This document shows, one piece after another, positions 13,501 to 24,572 of a DNA stretch of 64,000 bases; the stretch's first letter is position 1; the number at the start of each line of letters is the position of its first letter. The notes under the pieces were generated by a model. That model was not told the DNA's origin. It was given only the letters and a program-made list of their open reading frames with translations, and did no database searches. The DNA is from Paragordius varius (taxonomy: Eukaryota > Nematomorpha), in NCBI GenBank assembly GCA_964247055.1, contig OZ176052.1:7750001-7814000 (forward strand), read 5' to 3'. A program made the translations under genes and the position numbers.

Positions 13501-16500
13501 AAATATTTATGATTTTGTTTTATTTTATTATATACTAAAAATAGTCTTAGATTTATAAATACTCATTTGAAATCAAATAAGAAATAGGGTTTTACCCAAA
13601 ACTGATACTTTTGTGAGATTATGGTTCCCATACAAATTTCACAAAATTATACAAAGTAATTTTGAATTTAAAACAAAATATCAGTTTTAATGCATTGTTC
13701 AAATTTTTTTACACATGCATATAAATATGTGTTCCACTAATATCTACTGGTTTACAATTTTATAGGTATTTAATTGAGAAATAATTGGAAAACAACAGAC
13801 TTTAAATGAGTTAATTATTTTTTTGGTATTCTAGAAGCCTGTGAATTTCTCTTAGATATTAAATTTAGAAAACAGAATTTTTTTCCTTGAAATTTGGCAC
13901 TTTGTGATAGAATATATTTATACATTATGACTACCACTTATTTAATGGTCTCTTAATTCTTAAATAATAATGGCTAATATTTAATATATTCATAACATCA
14001 ATAAATATATACAAATGTTTATTCGTTTTAAGTTAAGCTTTAAAATGACATTGAATGATAGAAAATTTGAATTATCATTATATTTTCAGAGATTTGCAAA
14101 GATAAACATTGTCCTTTGAATGATGTTGTATTTGAATGTTCTTTGGATTCAATTCAATTACCGAGTTTAATAGATCCGGATCAATGCTGTAACATACCTC
14201 AAGGGTAAGTTAAAAAATTCTATAATACTGGTTTCTAAATTAACGCAAATAAAAATAGAAATATATCCAATATAATATTCTTTAAAATCGCTCGCTATAT
14301 TAGGTGCATATATTACTTATAATTAATTAAATGCCGAATAAATTTTAATGCCATTAATTAATATAAAAATAAATAATGCATGCGGAAAATTTTTATTTTG
14401 GGTAAATTGAGTTAATTTTAGATTATATAGGATGACTATTTATAGATTTGGCACACTTAGTGTTCTGATCGGTTACTAATGCATTCATCACCGTGACTGT
14501 GACCTAAAAATAACCAATCAACTTACAAATGTTTATCAGGTGATTCAAACTGTTTTAAGTTAATCGATAAAAGTAAAAAGTTAAGAAATTTAAAAATTTA
14601 TGAAAATTGCATAAATTACTCGTATATTATCAATATTAAAATACAATGAACGCTTGACTTTGTTTTGTTTAATTTAAAAACAACATATTTCAAATATGTT
14701 GCAATAATAACTGCATTTATAAGCAGTCAGACGGGTTTGACCAATGAAAATTTCAGCCCTAGACCATACGCACTTATCGTAAATAGCATCAAAATAGGCA
14801 TCGCACATAATGCCGTTTGTTATTACAGTCATGTATCCTTTATTTTATCAAAAATTTATTTTTTTCGTTAAATGGGTAATATATTTGGTAAAAAATGGAA
14901 ATAATAAGAGTTTTCTGGTATTAACAATATCATTTTCATCAAAAAAGTATAAGAATTACCATTCTTGTTTTTTCCATTCTTTACCAAATATTTAAACCCA
15001 TTTAACGAAAAAATTTTTTTGAAAAAATAAAGGATACATGACTGTATGTTATTTTCGGTTGGTGTAAAAATTGTTTGTAATTTAATAATTATGTATAAAA
15101 CAATTTTGTAGTTGTCAATGTACAAAGGAGCTTTGCCCACCGACACCCAAATGTGAAGATAATTATTGGTCTAAATTAATTTTTCAGGGCAACGGAATAC
15201 CTGGTACTTGTTGTGATGTCTATCGATGCGTTCCCAAGCCACAATGTAAATAGTTAAGTTTAGGATTATTTTAACATAAATTATTTTTTATAACAATTTA
15301 ATATATATATATATACCTAAACTCGTTGTCGATTTAAAGCTTTTTTTGTGGGCGATGCAATTTATTCTGTTGTAAGTAACAGGGATATAGGATTTTATTA
15401 GGAAAAATGAAAAATATGTGTTTTGAATTAAATATTCCTGTCCAGCGCATTTTACAACGGGCTCGCTTTGTTTTTCCTTTTACTAAATTACTCCAAATTT
15501 TGTGAAGTTGATACATGATGATTAAACAAAAATAATCATAATCCACAAAAAAATTTACAGCTTGCCAAATCTATGGATCTTTCCCTGCACTCTTTTCGGC
15601 ATTTTATGGGTTTCATTTTCTTGCAGAAAAATAATTCATTTTAAGAATAGTAACCCGTGCTTTTCCGTAATAATTATGTATAATTTTTTAAGATTATTAA
15701 TATGGTAAGAATTAATTTGAATTCAAAAAAATTAAAGTATTTTTAAATCCTAAATATAACCACTTGGATACAATGCATTCATTTCAGTCCTCCGATTCAA
15801 ATTGGAGTCTTTGTGGATCCTAGGCCTGTTTAAAATCAAATATTTTTAAATATTGTAAATTGGATTCATATAACATTCATGCACCGAGATATAAAAAAGA
15901 TTAAAAAAATGGTATTAATTATTTTATGGATAAACCTCGAGGTCAAAATTTAATTGACATGACATGTGTGTTTTTAGCTATATACAAAATAAATAAAAAT
16001 ATACCATTTTTCAGTATATTAATGTTAGATGTGATTTAAAAAAATAGCCTTAATTTTAGCGTTTGATTCATATAAACACGACATTTTGTAAAAATTTAAA
16101 AATAAAAATGGCGTTGAAGTGTTTTGATGTGGATATACAAAGCTAAATTTGAATATTTTGACTTATTAAGATTATTTTAAGGATAATAGCATATATTTAA
16201 ATTAAACCATTTCTTACAGTAGTTAATTTTATGAAAATATCCACTTAAATATAGTCTGAGGTCCCTAGATACCCTAATTTGAATCGAAGTTTTAACATAG
16301 TGTTTAAGGTAAAATTTATTTCACCGATTAATTACAACAAAATTAATTTTTAAACAAAATTGAACATAATAAACAGTTTATGTCTACCAATATCGAATTT
16401 CAAAAACTAGGTTAGTTATCTCGATTTAGGTTTTATTGCTATTTTATCTAAGCAAGTGTATATATATTCTAGATACACCAAGTATTTTGGATCTTCATCG

Positions 16501-19500
16501 ATTCGAAAGGCAAAAAGAATTTTGTCCTTATAAAGGTCGTGTAAAGTCTGATAAAGAAAAATGGATTGTTGAAGTGGGGTTTCAACAACCTTGTTTACAA
16601 TGTGTTTGCGAATCAGGACAAATATTATGCAAAAGTTTAACCTGTGATGATTCTTCTGAATGTAAAATGCTCCTACAAAATACTTCGCTCTCCGAAAATG
16701 AGAATAAATGTTGCGATAAGTGTCCGAAAAATGATAAAAGTATAATTGTTATATATATATATATTGAACATTCCGAAGCCTAGCAAATTTTTAGAAAATA
16801 GTTATTTCAAAAATGCTATTTTATATTTAAAAAGAGAAAAAATGGTTCCCCGTTTTCACGTACCTGGAGCTCTACATAGCTATTTACATGTTTTCTATTT
16901 ATTATTTTTTAAAAAAAGATGGATGTGAGACCGAATTTGGAGCTCACTTTGCAATCGGTCAACGTTGGAACGAGACCCCTTGCAATTCCTGCCAATGTGT
17001 TAAGCCTGGTAAAATAGAGTGCTCTCTTCAAATGTGTTCTATGCCCGAATGTACTGACTATGAAGAGGTTACATTAAAACCTGGGGCATGTTGTCCTATT
17101 TGTCAACCAAAGCAACCCCTGATCGATTCTGATTCTCATGGTAAAATCGGATAAAATTATACTTTGAATTAAACTGGTCAGTATTTATCTATATCTGCTC
17201 ACGTTTAAAAACTACAATTATCCAACAATGTGTAGTTTATTAATACATATGATTTATAGACGAAATCGAAACTCTAGATTCCTTCACCACTGCTCATTGC
17301 AAAGGATTAGATTCATTCTTAAGTGAAAGCCGATATGTATCAGGTGATGTTTGGGAGGAGAAATGTCGCACATGTTATTGTCTAAATGGTGTAACAATGT
17401 GTTCTTTGCTAGTATGCAATGTTTTGAATTGTCAACAGCCCATCTATAAATCCGCTGATGATTGTTGTCCCGTGTGCCCTGGCGGTAAGATTAAAGATAT
17501 CAATACTTAAATTAGACAATAAGATCTGTTATTGGTTAAAAAAATCTAGTTTGTATGTAAAGTAGATATTAGCAAGCCGATTTTTAACTCAAAAATTTGG
17601 CGGGTCAATTCGGAAAAATTCCACTCTTTTATTATGTATAATTTTTAACCAATTTACAGTTTGTTAAATTTACAAAACTTCTTTTGTTAGAAATATGTTA
17701 AAAAATTGCATTTCGCAAATTACGGAACTTCTTGGTACATAGGCTATTAATTTGTGTTAAGCATGGAATTATTTCGCTTTCTCAAATATATATTTTATGT
17801 GTATTTTGAGGGAGAATAAAAAAATGTAATACTTTTTTCCATCAATCTTTCTCTATTCACCGATGAAAAAACCCTTTTAGTTAATTATCATGATAAATGC
17901 AGATATATTTCCCAACAATCCACAACGACGATACACATCATGCTTACCAAAAAGTAACAATAATAAATATGAATACGACCCAGTTTTAACTCATAAAAAT
18001 AATATATCTCAATTATCCGTGCAACACTTTTCAACTGTACAAGATGCCTGGTGGGTAAATGATTGTTTGAATTGTATTTGTCATCGAACGACAGGGTTAG
18101 TCTTTTGTTCCGTTAATGAATGCCCCCCAACTCCTTGTAAATTTCCACAATTGTTTAAAGGTAACACACACAAAAAGTTTCATATTTTTTCATTTATATA
18201 ATATTGGATAATACTAATTATACCAGGAGTGCCCGAAACTAATGGCTTTGCTGGTCATATGTTTGACTTGAAAAATCTGGAGGGCCGCATTCGAAAAAAT
18301 CTAGGCATCAATAAATATTTTGTTAGATTTTAAACATAAGAGGATAAAAAATTCACGACCACAATATAACCACTATTTATTATAAAAAAAATTGTCACTT
18401 CATATTGCCAAATTTTGGAAGATGTATTAATTTAGAAATTTCATTTTACTTAGATTTTGTAAGGTATTTTTCAGACTACAAAAATATATCGGAGTTTGGT
18501 AAGTTAGACACCCTTGAATTAGACTGTAGATAATTTGAGATTTTAATTATGTTTTTGCTAAAGGAAGTTATAGTGCTTTAACGCATTTTAATACATAAAA
18601 TAGTGAATTTTCAACAGAAACTTTGGGTTTTTTGAAAGATATGGACAAAAAATTGTCTGGAAATGATTTTTTAAATTGTAATATTTTTTTATTTTAGATT
18701 ATTACTATCTTGATTCTTATCTTGTTCATTGCTATATTTTCCTATCAATCAATTGCTTAAATTCTTTTGTAAACTTAATCGCAGCGAAAATTAGGCAGTC
18801 ACGCGTTACACAATTATAGGGCAAGTTTAGCTATTTATATTGATTTTTGAAAAAGTCACATCTGTTTAAAGTAGGGCTTTATTACAAATAATTCATCTTA
18901 TCCTTGGGTAAATGAATCAATTTTGTTTTCTAAGAGTGACATATTTTTTGACGCTTTTTACCCGGTTTACAAAATGTATTTAAATTTTTTTGGTTTGTTA
19001 TAAGGAAACTGAACCCCTAGATATTTCCAAATCTTAAAAGTTAAAATTTAATTGGCTGTAGAATATTTCGGCTGCAATTCTATAAAGGATTCAACAAACT
19101 TTTTTTCGATTTTAAAATTTAAATATTTACATTTTATTGATATTTGATGCAACTTAATTTTATTTCATACAGGGTCAATTGGAAGAGGATCGAAAACCCC
19201 TTGTTGCAAAAGTTGTTTGGGTATAAAACTTTTATATTTTTTAATTTATCAATCTTAAATAAAATTAAGAAAAAGGTTTTATTAGGGTGATAAAACTGTT
19301 TTATTTTGATTAATTTAACCCTAATGTATTTCTATTTCCATTTTTACTATATTAAAATATATGACAGATGAATACACCCATACTAACAGTATGGATGTCA
19401 ATTCTCAACGGCTTCCTAATTGTTTTATAAAACACAAGAAGGAATATAAAAATGATGGAGCTTCATGGAAAGAAAATGCTTGTTTGAGTTGCAAATGTAA

Positions 19501-20460
19501 CAAAGGAATCGTTCGATGTTATAATGAAACATGTCCGATTCTTCATTGCAAATATCCCATATTAGTTGCTGGAAAATGTTGCCCTGAATGTCAAAGTATA
19601 TGAATAATTTAAACCATCAAAAAATATGTGTTTTAAGCGTTTAATTTCGGTTGTGAAACAATCATTTAGCGTAACTCACTACAAATATTTATAGTGGCTA
19701 AAATTTGTCATTTCATTTTATTATTAATTGATTGAGAACAGAAATTTTAAATTTCCCAATAATTTCTAAAGAATAGTAATAAAATTTTAATCCTGCAAAA
19801 AAGTTATATTAAAGATTCAGACAACAAATTTAAATTCTAATGCTATAAATAGCTTTTGAGTATTAGAAATCATTAAATTTAATTAATATTTTATACAAAA
19901 TTTAAATTTTCCAAAACATAGATAATGTAGGAGATATGAATATTTCTCAAATCCTCGACGAACAGGATATAACCACTTCTCCGTTTAACCGATTATTCAA
20001 TCGCATTTTTAACCACAATAAATATGCCAATCAGTTAAGGATCTCGGTGTTTATCCTATTTCTAGGATTACTCATATTTTTGATTCTGATATTGTTAATT
20101 TTCATTATCTTTGCTGTCGGATGGGCCATGACGCGCCGTAAAATGCGTCCACCTTCAACACCAAAATACGTAACAAGAGTTAAATCTCTTCAAGAACATG
20201 ATTACCCACTTTCTAACCAATCCAAAGGAAATGTTGATTCAATTAATCCAACCAAAGCACGATGTAAAAGGACAAGAGATTTGTATTATGAGCAATACTA
20301 CGCCAAACATAATTCCTTTTTATCCAAAATATTAGGGGTTCTCTTTAAGCAATCAGCAAAATCTAAGAATGGAACCAATAATAATACACTCAAACAAAAT
20401 GTTAAACTTAACTATGAATTATTAAAGAAAATGGACGAGAAAAAACAGTTAAAGTGTTAG
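7901..20460 (+). CDS. CRIM1: CRIM1-like multi-VWC single-pass membrane protein (13 exons)
   Basis: CRIM1-type proteins bind BMP/TGF-beta ligands at the cell surface or secretory pathway and temper their signalling. Exons: 7901-8202, 10094-10278, 10553-10855, 13211-13450, 14090-14204, 15112-15245, 16473-16739, 16919-17140, 17260-17484, 17903-18160, 19173-19220, 19368-19595, 19922-20460. All have GT-AG ends; they join without a stop into about 1021 residues, close to human CRIM1 (about 1036). Exon 1 carries a hydrophobic signal segment (SLLKIIIFILATFT) and a Cys-rich CCPDC motif. Exon 4 and exons 5-6 give two VWC-like modules. Exons 7, 8, 9, 10+11 and 12 give five VWC repeats, each with the C-x-C then CCxxC pattern. 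Exon 13 has a long hydrophobic membrane segment (about residues 40-65 of the exon) and a basic cytoplasmic tail of about 110 residues. Ten of the twelve introns are phase 1. I see no antistasin repeats, so orthology to CRIM1 rather than another VWC protein is likely but unproven. Confidence 0.85.
8203..10093 (+). other. intron 1 of the CRIM1-like gene
   Basis: 1.9 kb phase-2 intron. It holds a short TA microsatellite at about 8218-8248 directly after the donor region. Nothing else is recognisable. Confidence 0.6.
10856..13210 (+). other. intron 3 of the CRIM1-like gene
   Basis: 2.36 kb phase-1 intron, the longest in the gene. It contains the foldback MITE at 11903-12085, TA microsatellites near 10894-10911 and 13053-13076, and no other recognisable feature. 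Confidence 0.6.
11903..12085. mobile_element. foldback MITE, probably Tc1/mariner-type
   Basis: Two inverted arms of roughly 65 bp (left CAGTATGCATTTTGATGG, right end the complement of CAGTATGCATTTTAATGG) flank a short loop. The right side is followed by TA, as expected for a TA target duplication; the left flank reads AA, so that copy has mutated. The arms share CACACTATAGTAGGG. A related, degraded end lies near 59138-59172. Too small to code for anything; the arms differ at several positions, so it is not a fresh insertion. Confidence 0.7.
14826..15044. mobile_element. near-perfect foldback MITE with TA duplication
   Basis: A 219-bp element that starts CAGTCATGTATCC and ends GGATACATGACTG, flanked on both sides by TA (14824-14825, 15045-15046). 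The arms of about 80 bp are almost identical in inverted orientation, and include TTTTCGTTAAATGGGTAA on the left and its near-complement on the right. This fits a Tc1/mariner-derived MITE that would form a long hairpin in the transcript. It sits in intron 5 of the CRIM1-like gene, ending 67 nt before exon 6. Confidence 0.8.
15785..16293. mobile_element. MITE, TTCGATTCAAATTGGGG family, copy 1
   Basis: Left end CAGTCCTCCGATTCAAATTG and right end (complement) CTTCGATTCAAATTAGGGTA are inverted copies. About 500 bp, non-coding, inside intron 6 of the CRIM1-like gene. The same family occurs at 34556-35110 and from 59638, with shared internal sequence (for example GACATGTGTG and TTAGATGT...ATTTAAA blocks). 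Ends are approximate. Confidence 0.65.
18224..18516. mobile_element. hAT-type MITE with 8-bp target duplication
   Basis: Starts CAGGAGTGCC and ends GACACCCTTG, whose complement is CAAGGGTGTC. The flanks aattatac (18216-18223) and aattagac (18517-18524) agree at 7 of 8 bases, the target duplication length of hAT elements. It contains the family phrase TAATGGCTTTGCTGG and GAGGGCCGCATTCG. It lies in intron 10 of the CRIM1-like gene. Confidence 0.7.
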
Positions 20461-20550
20461 TTAGTCTTTATTTTTCTCGTTAAATATCCTTTCTTCAAAA
20501 AAAGATGCCAAAAAATGGGGTGTACAAGTATTTAGATTCACAAAGTATCG

Positions 20551-20556
20551 AATAAA
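20551..20556 (+). promoter_or_regulatory. polyadenylation signal of the CRIM1-like gene
   Basis: AATAAA 90 nt after the stop codon of exon 13; further AATAAA motifs follow around 20799. Confidence 0.55.
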
Positions 20557-22049
20557 ATAATTTTTATCATAGTTAAAAATTTCCCCGTAAATTAATTAGA
20601 TATTTATTATATAAATATTTTTAATTTATATGTGCTATCTTTCATGCTAGTCCCAAATGTGATCTATTTCATTTCAAAGAGTATAGATTGCATTATAATA
20701 ATCTAATAATATATATTTCTATTTTAACTTATTATATTTTTATTGTTTTAATAATTTTTATTGGATATTTATAGTATATAAAATAATTCGTCATTTGTTA
20801 ATAAATTAATTTATATTACTATTATAAACAACATTTATTTTGTTATCTGAGAAGTGGATGATATTATATTGCCGGGCTGTCCAAAAGGTAACCGCGGACT
20901 TTGTGATCGCGGCAATTCAAAAAGTAAGCCTGAAAATTTTTGGAAAATTTTTAAACGATTCATTTAATTATTTCATATAGTAGTTGGCAAAAGGTGTAAA
21001 TGTAATAATTTTTTAATATAGTGCATACGTTTTGAAGCATTTGCATTAAAATTTATAATCAGTCATTTGCTTAGGACATAGTAATTAAACTTTGACGCTT
21101 TTTATAAATGCAACAGAAGCAGGTTTTTTAAAACTTAAATTTTAGAATAATAGGACAGTAAGAAGTTAAGATATATAATTTTGTGATGACAAATAAAACA
21201 TGCACTCAATAATCTAATAGAAAAGATCATAATTATTAAAAACATTAATTTATTATATAACAATCTAATGACGCTTCTTAAATAATACATAAATAAACAG
21301 GAAAAATCCCGATGTAAATAAATAATTTTTAAGTTTTTAATCAAGATTAAAATAAACGTGATGCGAATTCCCTTAAACATCATATATAAGGTCATTTGGA
21401 TAAAAATATTTTTTAAAATGGTATTCTTTTTTCTAATATTCCTTCTTCTCATAAGTATTTTTTTATTCAATGATTAATACTTTGAATTCAATTATCTGAT
21501 CTAAATATGTTCATAAATAGCAAATATCAATTGTTTAAATATGAGAAAGCCAACCACAATTGTAATATCAACCAATTCTTATTTATCAAAAGGTAATCAA
21601 ATAATTTATCAGGCAATTTAATCTGGGTAACATAAAAAATGTTTATGCGAATGTTTTACTAAAAAAGAGAATTAAACGGCTTGTTTTAGTCTGATGAAGA
21701 TATGATACATTATGAATAAAACGGTTTTCACGTAAATAGTATATTAAATCATTTTATAAGGATGTCCAAGCTATATGTTGGCACATAAAAAATTTTTGTA
21801 ATTTAATATATAAAATTAATTCTTCTTGTGGAAATATAAAATGGGAAGGTTTCATACTTATCGTTCTTATTAATTTTGTAATTTTTATTAATAAGAAACT
21901 CGATAAAACAATCAAGAGAATGTCATTTTATTATTTACTGGTATATAAAGTGCTATTTGTCAACCCATTATCTTTGACAAATAATGTATTGAAAAAAAGT
22001 TTTATATTTAATAAACCTTAAGTAGTTATTAATCGTGTCTTCTTTTTAG
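20557..22049. other. spacer or intron before the Kunitz exon
   Basis: No conserved exon seen. A degraded hAT-MITE fragment (CCGGGCTGTCC, GATCGCGG) lies near 20869-20935. The stretch is either intergenic, or an intron if the Kunitz exon belongs to the CRIM1-like transcript. Confidence 0.45.
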
Positions 22050-22219
22050 ATATATGTCGCTTACCACCAGAAATAGGTTCATGTAAAGAATCACACAGTA
22101 GATGGTATTATGATTCAGAGGTTGGAAAATGTAAGCCTTTCAATTACAGCGGTTGCCGTGGCAACAAAAATAATTTCGTGACAAAAGTTGATTGTAAAAA
22201 TACTTGCCCACGTTTTTAA
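22050..22219 (+). CDS. Kunitz/BPTI domain, terminal exon
   Basis: After an acceptor (tttttag, ends 22049) the phase-1 exon encodes one complete Kunitz serine-protease-inhibitor domain and stops three residues later. All six cysteines are present in the usual order: ICRLPPEIGSCK, RWYYDSEVGKC, FNYSGCRGNKNNF and DCKNTC. The residue after the second cysteine, the P1 position that enters the protease, is Lys, which predicts inhibition of trypsin-like enzymes. The domain should be extracellular. The upstream exon is not obvious. A small hydrophobic open frame near 21920 could be a signal peptide, but its phase does not fit at the donors I tried. Alternatively, the exon is the 3' end of an alternative, secreted form of the CRIM1-like gene, whose exon 12 ends in the matching phase. 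A polyadenylation signal follows. Confidence 0.85.
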
Positions 22220-22289
22220 TCAATTCAATTTCTTTTGTATATGTAATTAATTTATTTTATTGTATATGTGGGTTCATGTAAAAATGATT

Positions 22290-22295
22290 AATAAA
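22290..22295 (+). promoter_or_regulatory. polyadenylation signal after the Kunitz exon
   Basis: AATAAA 70 nt after the Kunitz stop codon. It marks this as a real 3' terminal exon. Confidence 0.55.
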
Positions 22296-22318
22296 CTAAC
22301 TAAAAATTAAATAATTTC

Positions 22319-22745
22319 TTGTTGTTAATGCCCTCTCATATTATTACAGTCAAAAATGGTATGAATAGGTGTATGGCATTGGCTAAAAACAAAATATTTT
22401 ACAAGTATATACAAATAGGTGGGTATCAAATTTTGCATTTTAAAACAGTGGATAATTTAGCTAAGATGAATACTATATTATCACATTTATCATATCAAAA
22501 ACGGGTTTTTCGAAAAAAAACTCCTATAAAATGTGGAATTATTGTATGAGCACTTGATAATATACGTAAAAGGTAGATCAAGTAAGAATGATGAATTGAC
22601 TAAAGGTGTTTCGGGTAACAGAGTTGGGTTCTTTTTCGCTTTAAAAAAACTTTTTGGCACGATTGTTTTGAGAGTGGCTAATGAGGATTTAACAAAACAG
22701 TATATATATACAATAAGTTCATTATACAACGGCGTTGATTCTTAA
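22319..22745 (+). other. coding-like stretch, unrecognised
   Basis: Two overlapping open frames on the + strand (22319-22549 and 22533-22745) have a protein-like composition. The first includes NGMNRCMALAKNKIFYKYIQ; the second includes NRVGFFFALKKLFGTIVL and ends GVDS-stop. They lie in different frames, so a short intron or a frameshift would be needed to connect them, and I could not fix a convincing junction. I do not recognise either part. It could be a small gene squeezed between the Kunitz exon and the 3' end of LMAN1, a decayed gene, or chance. Confidence 0.25.
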
Positions 22746-22805
22746 TATAAAAAAAGAAAACTGTAAATACATATAATTAAGCAATATTTTTACAATCACT
22801 AACTC

Positions 22806-22811
22806 TTTATT
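22806..22811 (-). promoter_or_regulatory. polyadenylation signal of LMAN1
   Basis: TTTATT on the + strand (AATAAA for the minus-strand gene), just over 100 nt beyond the LMAN1 stop codon. Confidence 0.5.
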
Positions 22812-22917
22812 TATATGAAAATAATATAATTGCAATAATCATAAATATTTTAAGGCTAAAATTTAGGAGTTACCAATTTTTAGAAGCATATAATGATAAA
22901 AATAGTATTGGATTTAA

Positions 22918-24498
22918 TTACTTGTACATTAAGATTCCAGCTACAATACTTATTTGAAGTGCCAAAAAGATGATAAAATGCATTGGAGATATGCAAGAAG
23001 GCATATGTAATTTGGGGCATTCTTTGGTCTAGTTTATTAATGTTAAATTTTAAATTAATAACCAATAAAAGTGTAAACGGTTTGTTTCAATTGACAATTA
23101 TAAAATAACCGCATAAAATTAGAATTAAGGAAATCTGGGAATACGCTACGCATTAAAAGGGTGCATATAAAAATACCCGGTTAAATATAAGAATAACTAA
23201 TATACAAATTATAGAAAAATATAAAATTTTATGTTAATTAAAATAAAACAATCGCGTAGTGTATATTAAACTGATATATTAGTAAATGAGGAATAAAACA
23301 ACTAATGATAAAATAATTGAATTAAAGACAACAAGTTATTAAATAGGCTGGATGTTTAAAAACCAAATCATATATACGCCTTAATGTTATATTGCTAAAA
23401 TTAAAAAGTACCAAAAAATAAAACTTATTTATTACTAATATATTTCAAACGCAACGCATGTAATTAACCTTTATATTCTAAAAAATATAGTAAGGATTTT
23501 GCAAGAAATTATAAAACAATGGATACGAAATCGTAAAAAGTATTATTAGGCCTGTCTAAAATTAAAATGGTTAATAATAGGCGCATTAGTTATGCATGGA
23601 AAAATATCTGTGCCTTATAATAATTTAAACACCGCCGTTTTAAAACCCATGCAACACATTTTGATTGTGAAGTCGCCATTAAATCAATAAATAAATCTCC
23701 TATAAAAAATAACTTTTTAATTTAACATAGCCAAATAATAAATATGTTGAAGAACAATATTTTATATATTAAAGCGGTTATAACCTATAGAGGTTGTATA
23801 AAAAAATCTAATAATCTTACTGGTTTCCGTGAAATGTGTTGCAATAATTCATTCATGTGATTTAATTGTTCTTTGATTTCTTTGTCGGCAAACGGAGATG
23901 ATGGTATACCTTGTGGAGAATTTTTAAAGTTATGAATTTGTTGGGATAATGCATCAAACGATTGCCTAGCATAAAATATTAAATAAATTATTTTTGGGTT
24001 GGTGTACAAGAATCGGTAATAAATAACATGCATAAGATTAAGGGGTCTACAAAGAATCGATGTGGTTATCAAAACATTCATTTGTTTTAAATTTATGTTG
24101 TTTAGTTTATTTTAATAATAATATTGTATGCATTTTATGGTTTTTTCTTTTTATGATAAACTTAAGGGTTAAATTATATGTAGTTGGAAAGAAAAATAGA
24201 CTTTTAAATTTATAATAGTAGGTATTTTCTACAGGTTTTTAAATCAACCATATTAGAAAGCGAGCGTTTCATTTAAAGGATAATTTATTAACGAAAAAAT
24301 TTGACCCTAAAACCCTTCTTGGTCCACATAGATTCTGTTTAAAAATTAGAAACCACCTTATATATTTTGTACATACATTATGACCTTAAAATTTTTACTT
24401 ATATAAAAACATAGCCGTTTTAGCGAATAAAGTATAAGAAAGAAACTTTTAATAAAATAAATTAAAAATTAATTCAAGAATTATGTATTAAATTTCGT

Positions 24499-24572
<74 letters not shown>

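Noticed and set aside
14665-15146. Three overlapping open frames on both strands
   Set aside because: They lie in the foldback MITE and its surroundings, and the inverted arms produce mirrored peptides.
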